64,000 bases of DNA. Origin: Flavobacteriales bacterium 33_180_T64 (lineage in GTDB: Bacteria; Bacteroidota; Bacteroidia; Flavobacteriales; Flavobacteriaceae). The stretch is from contig MAAQ01000013.1 of NCBI GenBank assembly GCA_002162685.1, positions 462,761 to 526,760 of the forward strand. Reading direction: 5' to 3'. Under the pieces are notes generated by a model. That model was not told the origin of the DNA. It ran no database searches and saw only the letters and a program-made list of their open reading frames with translations. The position numbers and the translations under genes were made by a program. This document shows positions 62,830 to 64,000 of this stretch, piece by piece (the stretch's first letter is position 1; each line of letters begins with the position of its first letter).

Positions 62830-63915
62830 ATGATATTAAACACTTTTAAAAGCGTATTATTTTCGGTGTTATTTTTAGCAGTTTCATTTGCTGGATATGC
62901 ATCAGAAAATAGTGACCCAATACAGGATGAAGAGTTCAATCCAAAAGGAATGATTTTACATCATGTTAAAGATGCTCATGAGTTTCATTTATGGGATTGG
63001 AAAGGAAAACCAGTCTCATTGTCATTGCCTATTATTTTATGGACAGATAATGGGTTAACAACGTTTTCTTCAAGCCAGTTTCATCATGATGATAATGGAG
63101 ACATAATCGTTGATAAAAATGGAGGAAAGTTTGTTAAACTTCACGAAAAAATATACCAATTAGATGCGAATTCAACATCTGTTATATATGATAAAGAGCA
63201 GCATCCTACTAATGCTCACAGACCTTTAGATTTTTCAATTACGAGGAATGTATTTATGATGTGGGTTTCTGTAATTATATTGTTGTTAATATTTATTACA
63301 ACTGCTAGAAGCTACAAAAAATCTAAAGATGGTGTTCCAACTGGAATAGCAGGATTTATAGAGCCACTAGTCGTGTTCGTTAGAGACGAAATAGGAAAAC
63401 CAATGATTGGTGAGCACAAGTATAAAAAGTACATGCCTTACCTCTTAACTATCTTTTTCTTTATTTGGATAAATAACATCTTTGGATTAATTCCAATTTT
63501 AAATGGAGCTAATTTAAGTGGAAACATAGCATTTACATTTACGTTAGCAATGTTTACGTTTATTATTACAACTTTAAGTGGAAATTCTAACTACTGGAAA
63601 CATATTTTCTGGATGCCTGGAGTTCCTGTACCAATGAAAATATTTTTAATGCCAATTGAAATTATCGGAATGTTTGTAAAACCAATTTCGTTAATGATTC
63701 GTTTGTTTGCTAACATAACAGCAGGACACGTAATTATATTAGCATTAATGTCATTAATATTTGTGTTTAAGTCTGTAGCAATTGCACCAGTATCTGTAGC
63801 ATTCTCATTGTTTATTACAATTATTGAAATTATTGTAACAGCAATACAAGCATATATATTTACAATATTGTCAGCTCTTTATTTTGGGATGGCAACAGAA
63901 GAAGAACATCATTAA
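62830..63915 (+). CDS. atpB: F0F1 ATP synthase subunit a
   Basis: This is the proton-channel subunit of ATP synthase. From the ATG at 62830 the protein has 361 residues, longer than the usual 240-270, because Bacteroidota AtpB has an N-terminal signal-like segment (LFLAVSFAGYASEN) and an extra periplasmic part of about 110 residues containing several His (HHVKDAHEFHLWDW). The membrane core begins near NVFMMWVSVIILLLI. The essential Arg lies in LMIRLFANITAGHVII. The upstream frame to 62758 would start inside the promoter and is rejected. atpE follows after 20 bases. Confidence 0.93.
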   Translation: MILNTFKSVLFSVLFLAVSFAGYASENSDPIQDEEFNPKGMILHHVKDAHEFHLWDWKGKPVSLSLPIILWTDNGLTTFSSSQFHHDDNGDIIVDKNGGKFVKLHEKIYQLDANSTSVIYDKEQHPTNAHRPLDFSITRNVFMMWVSVIILLLIFITTARSYKKSKDGVPTGIAGFIEPLVVFVRDEIGKPMIGEHKYKKYMPYLLTIFFFIWINNIFGLIPILNGANLSGNIAFTFTLAMFTFIITTLSGNSNYWKHIFWMPGVPVPMKIFLMPIEIIGMFVKPISLMIRLFANITAGHVIILALMSLIFVFKSVAIAPVSVAFSLFITIIEIIVTAIQAYIFTILSALYFGMATEEEHH

Positions 63916-63935
63916 TTAATTTAAATTTTATAACT

Positions 63936-64000
63936 ATGACTATTACTGGAATTGCAGCTATTGGAGCTGGTTTAGCAGCTATTGGAGCTGGTGTTGGTAT
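63936..64000 (+). CDS. atpE: F0F1 ATP synthase subunit c, start (partial)
   Basis: The first 21 codons give MTITGIAAIGAGLAAIGAGV, the Gly/Ala-rich first helix of the c-ring subunit. The gene runs off the window end. It follows atpB by 20 bases, in the usual atpB-atpE order. Confidence 0.9.
   Translation, partial: MTITGIAAIGAGLAAIGAGVG

Noticed and set aside
1..64000. CRISPR array, prophage, toxin-antitoxin, restriction or other defence system
   Set aside because: I looked for regular repeats, nuclease or methylase pairs and phage genes and found none; the single methyltransferase at 2836 is of a small-molecule or metabolite type by its motifs.

Overview
The window is chromosomal DNA from a member of the Bacteroidota, almost certainly the family Flavobacteriaceae. 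It is AT-rich with tightly packed genes. Many genes follow the Bacteroidota promoter element TAnnTTTG. Lineage-typical families are frequent: DUF4249 partners of TonB receptors, the SprE/PorW gliding and type IX secretion lipoprotein, DUF4837, DUF5687 and DUF6427. The genus cannot be fixed from what is seen. No rRNA, tRNA, CRISPR array, insertion sequence or phage gene was found.

Layout. (1) 1-3735: a DUF4175-type protein end, ybeY, mnmG and a methyltransferase; mnmG is flanked by two 16-bp parS-like centromere sites, which suggests a place in the origin-proximal half of the chromosome. (2) 3954-12222: envelope genes: an OmpH/Skp-like lipoprotein, a membrane-anchored LytTR regulator, a TonB-dependent receptor with its DUF4249 lipoprotein, and an ECF sigma / anti-sigma / DUF4097-like / outer-membrane-protein operon. 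(3) 12219-23005: housekeeping and wall genes: holB, pgk, an MltD-like transglycosylase, tatA, an M23 peptidase, a GH3-family protein and a DUF6909-type protein with nucleoside-phosphorylase-like motifs. (4) 23014-49984: a large surface-polysaccharide locus. (5) 50091-55032: purD, upp, DUF proteins and a heptosyltransferase-like gene. (6) 55223-64000: a ferredoxin-reductase-type flavoprotein, an ABC exporter pair, sprE/porW, a bactofilin and the start of the ATP synthase operon (atpZ-like, DUF6168-like, atpB, partial atpE).

The polysaccharide locus is the most distinctive part. It supplies dTDP-rhamnose (rmlBACD), UDP-glucuronate and UDP-xylose (ugd, uxs), a Wzz-like length regulator, an initiating phosphoglycosyltransferase, a Wzx-type flippase, two Wzy/WaaL-type polymerase or ligase proteins and three GT4 glycosyltransferases. 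Inside it lies a complete sulfate-activation set (cysD, cysN, cysC) plus the PAP phosphatase cysQ. These are colinear with two sulfotransferase-like genes, and no PAPS reductase is present in the window. The simplest reading is a locus for a sulfated, rhamnose- and uronate- or xylose-containing surface glycan. A secreted CE7-type esterase, a radical SAM / acyltransferase pair and a PaaK-like adenylate-forming enzyme may add further modification.

A gene remnant is hidden at 41446-41616 on the minus strand. It is an orphan type IX secretion C-terminal sorting domain that directly abuts the radical SAM gene, marking a past deletion or insertion inside the locus.
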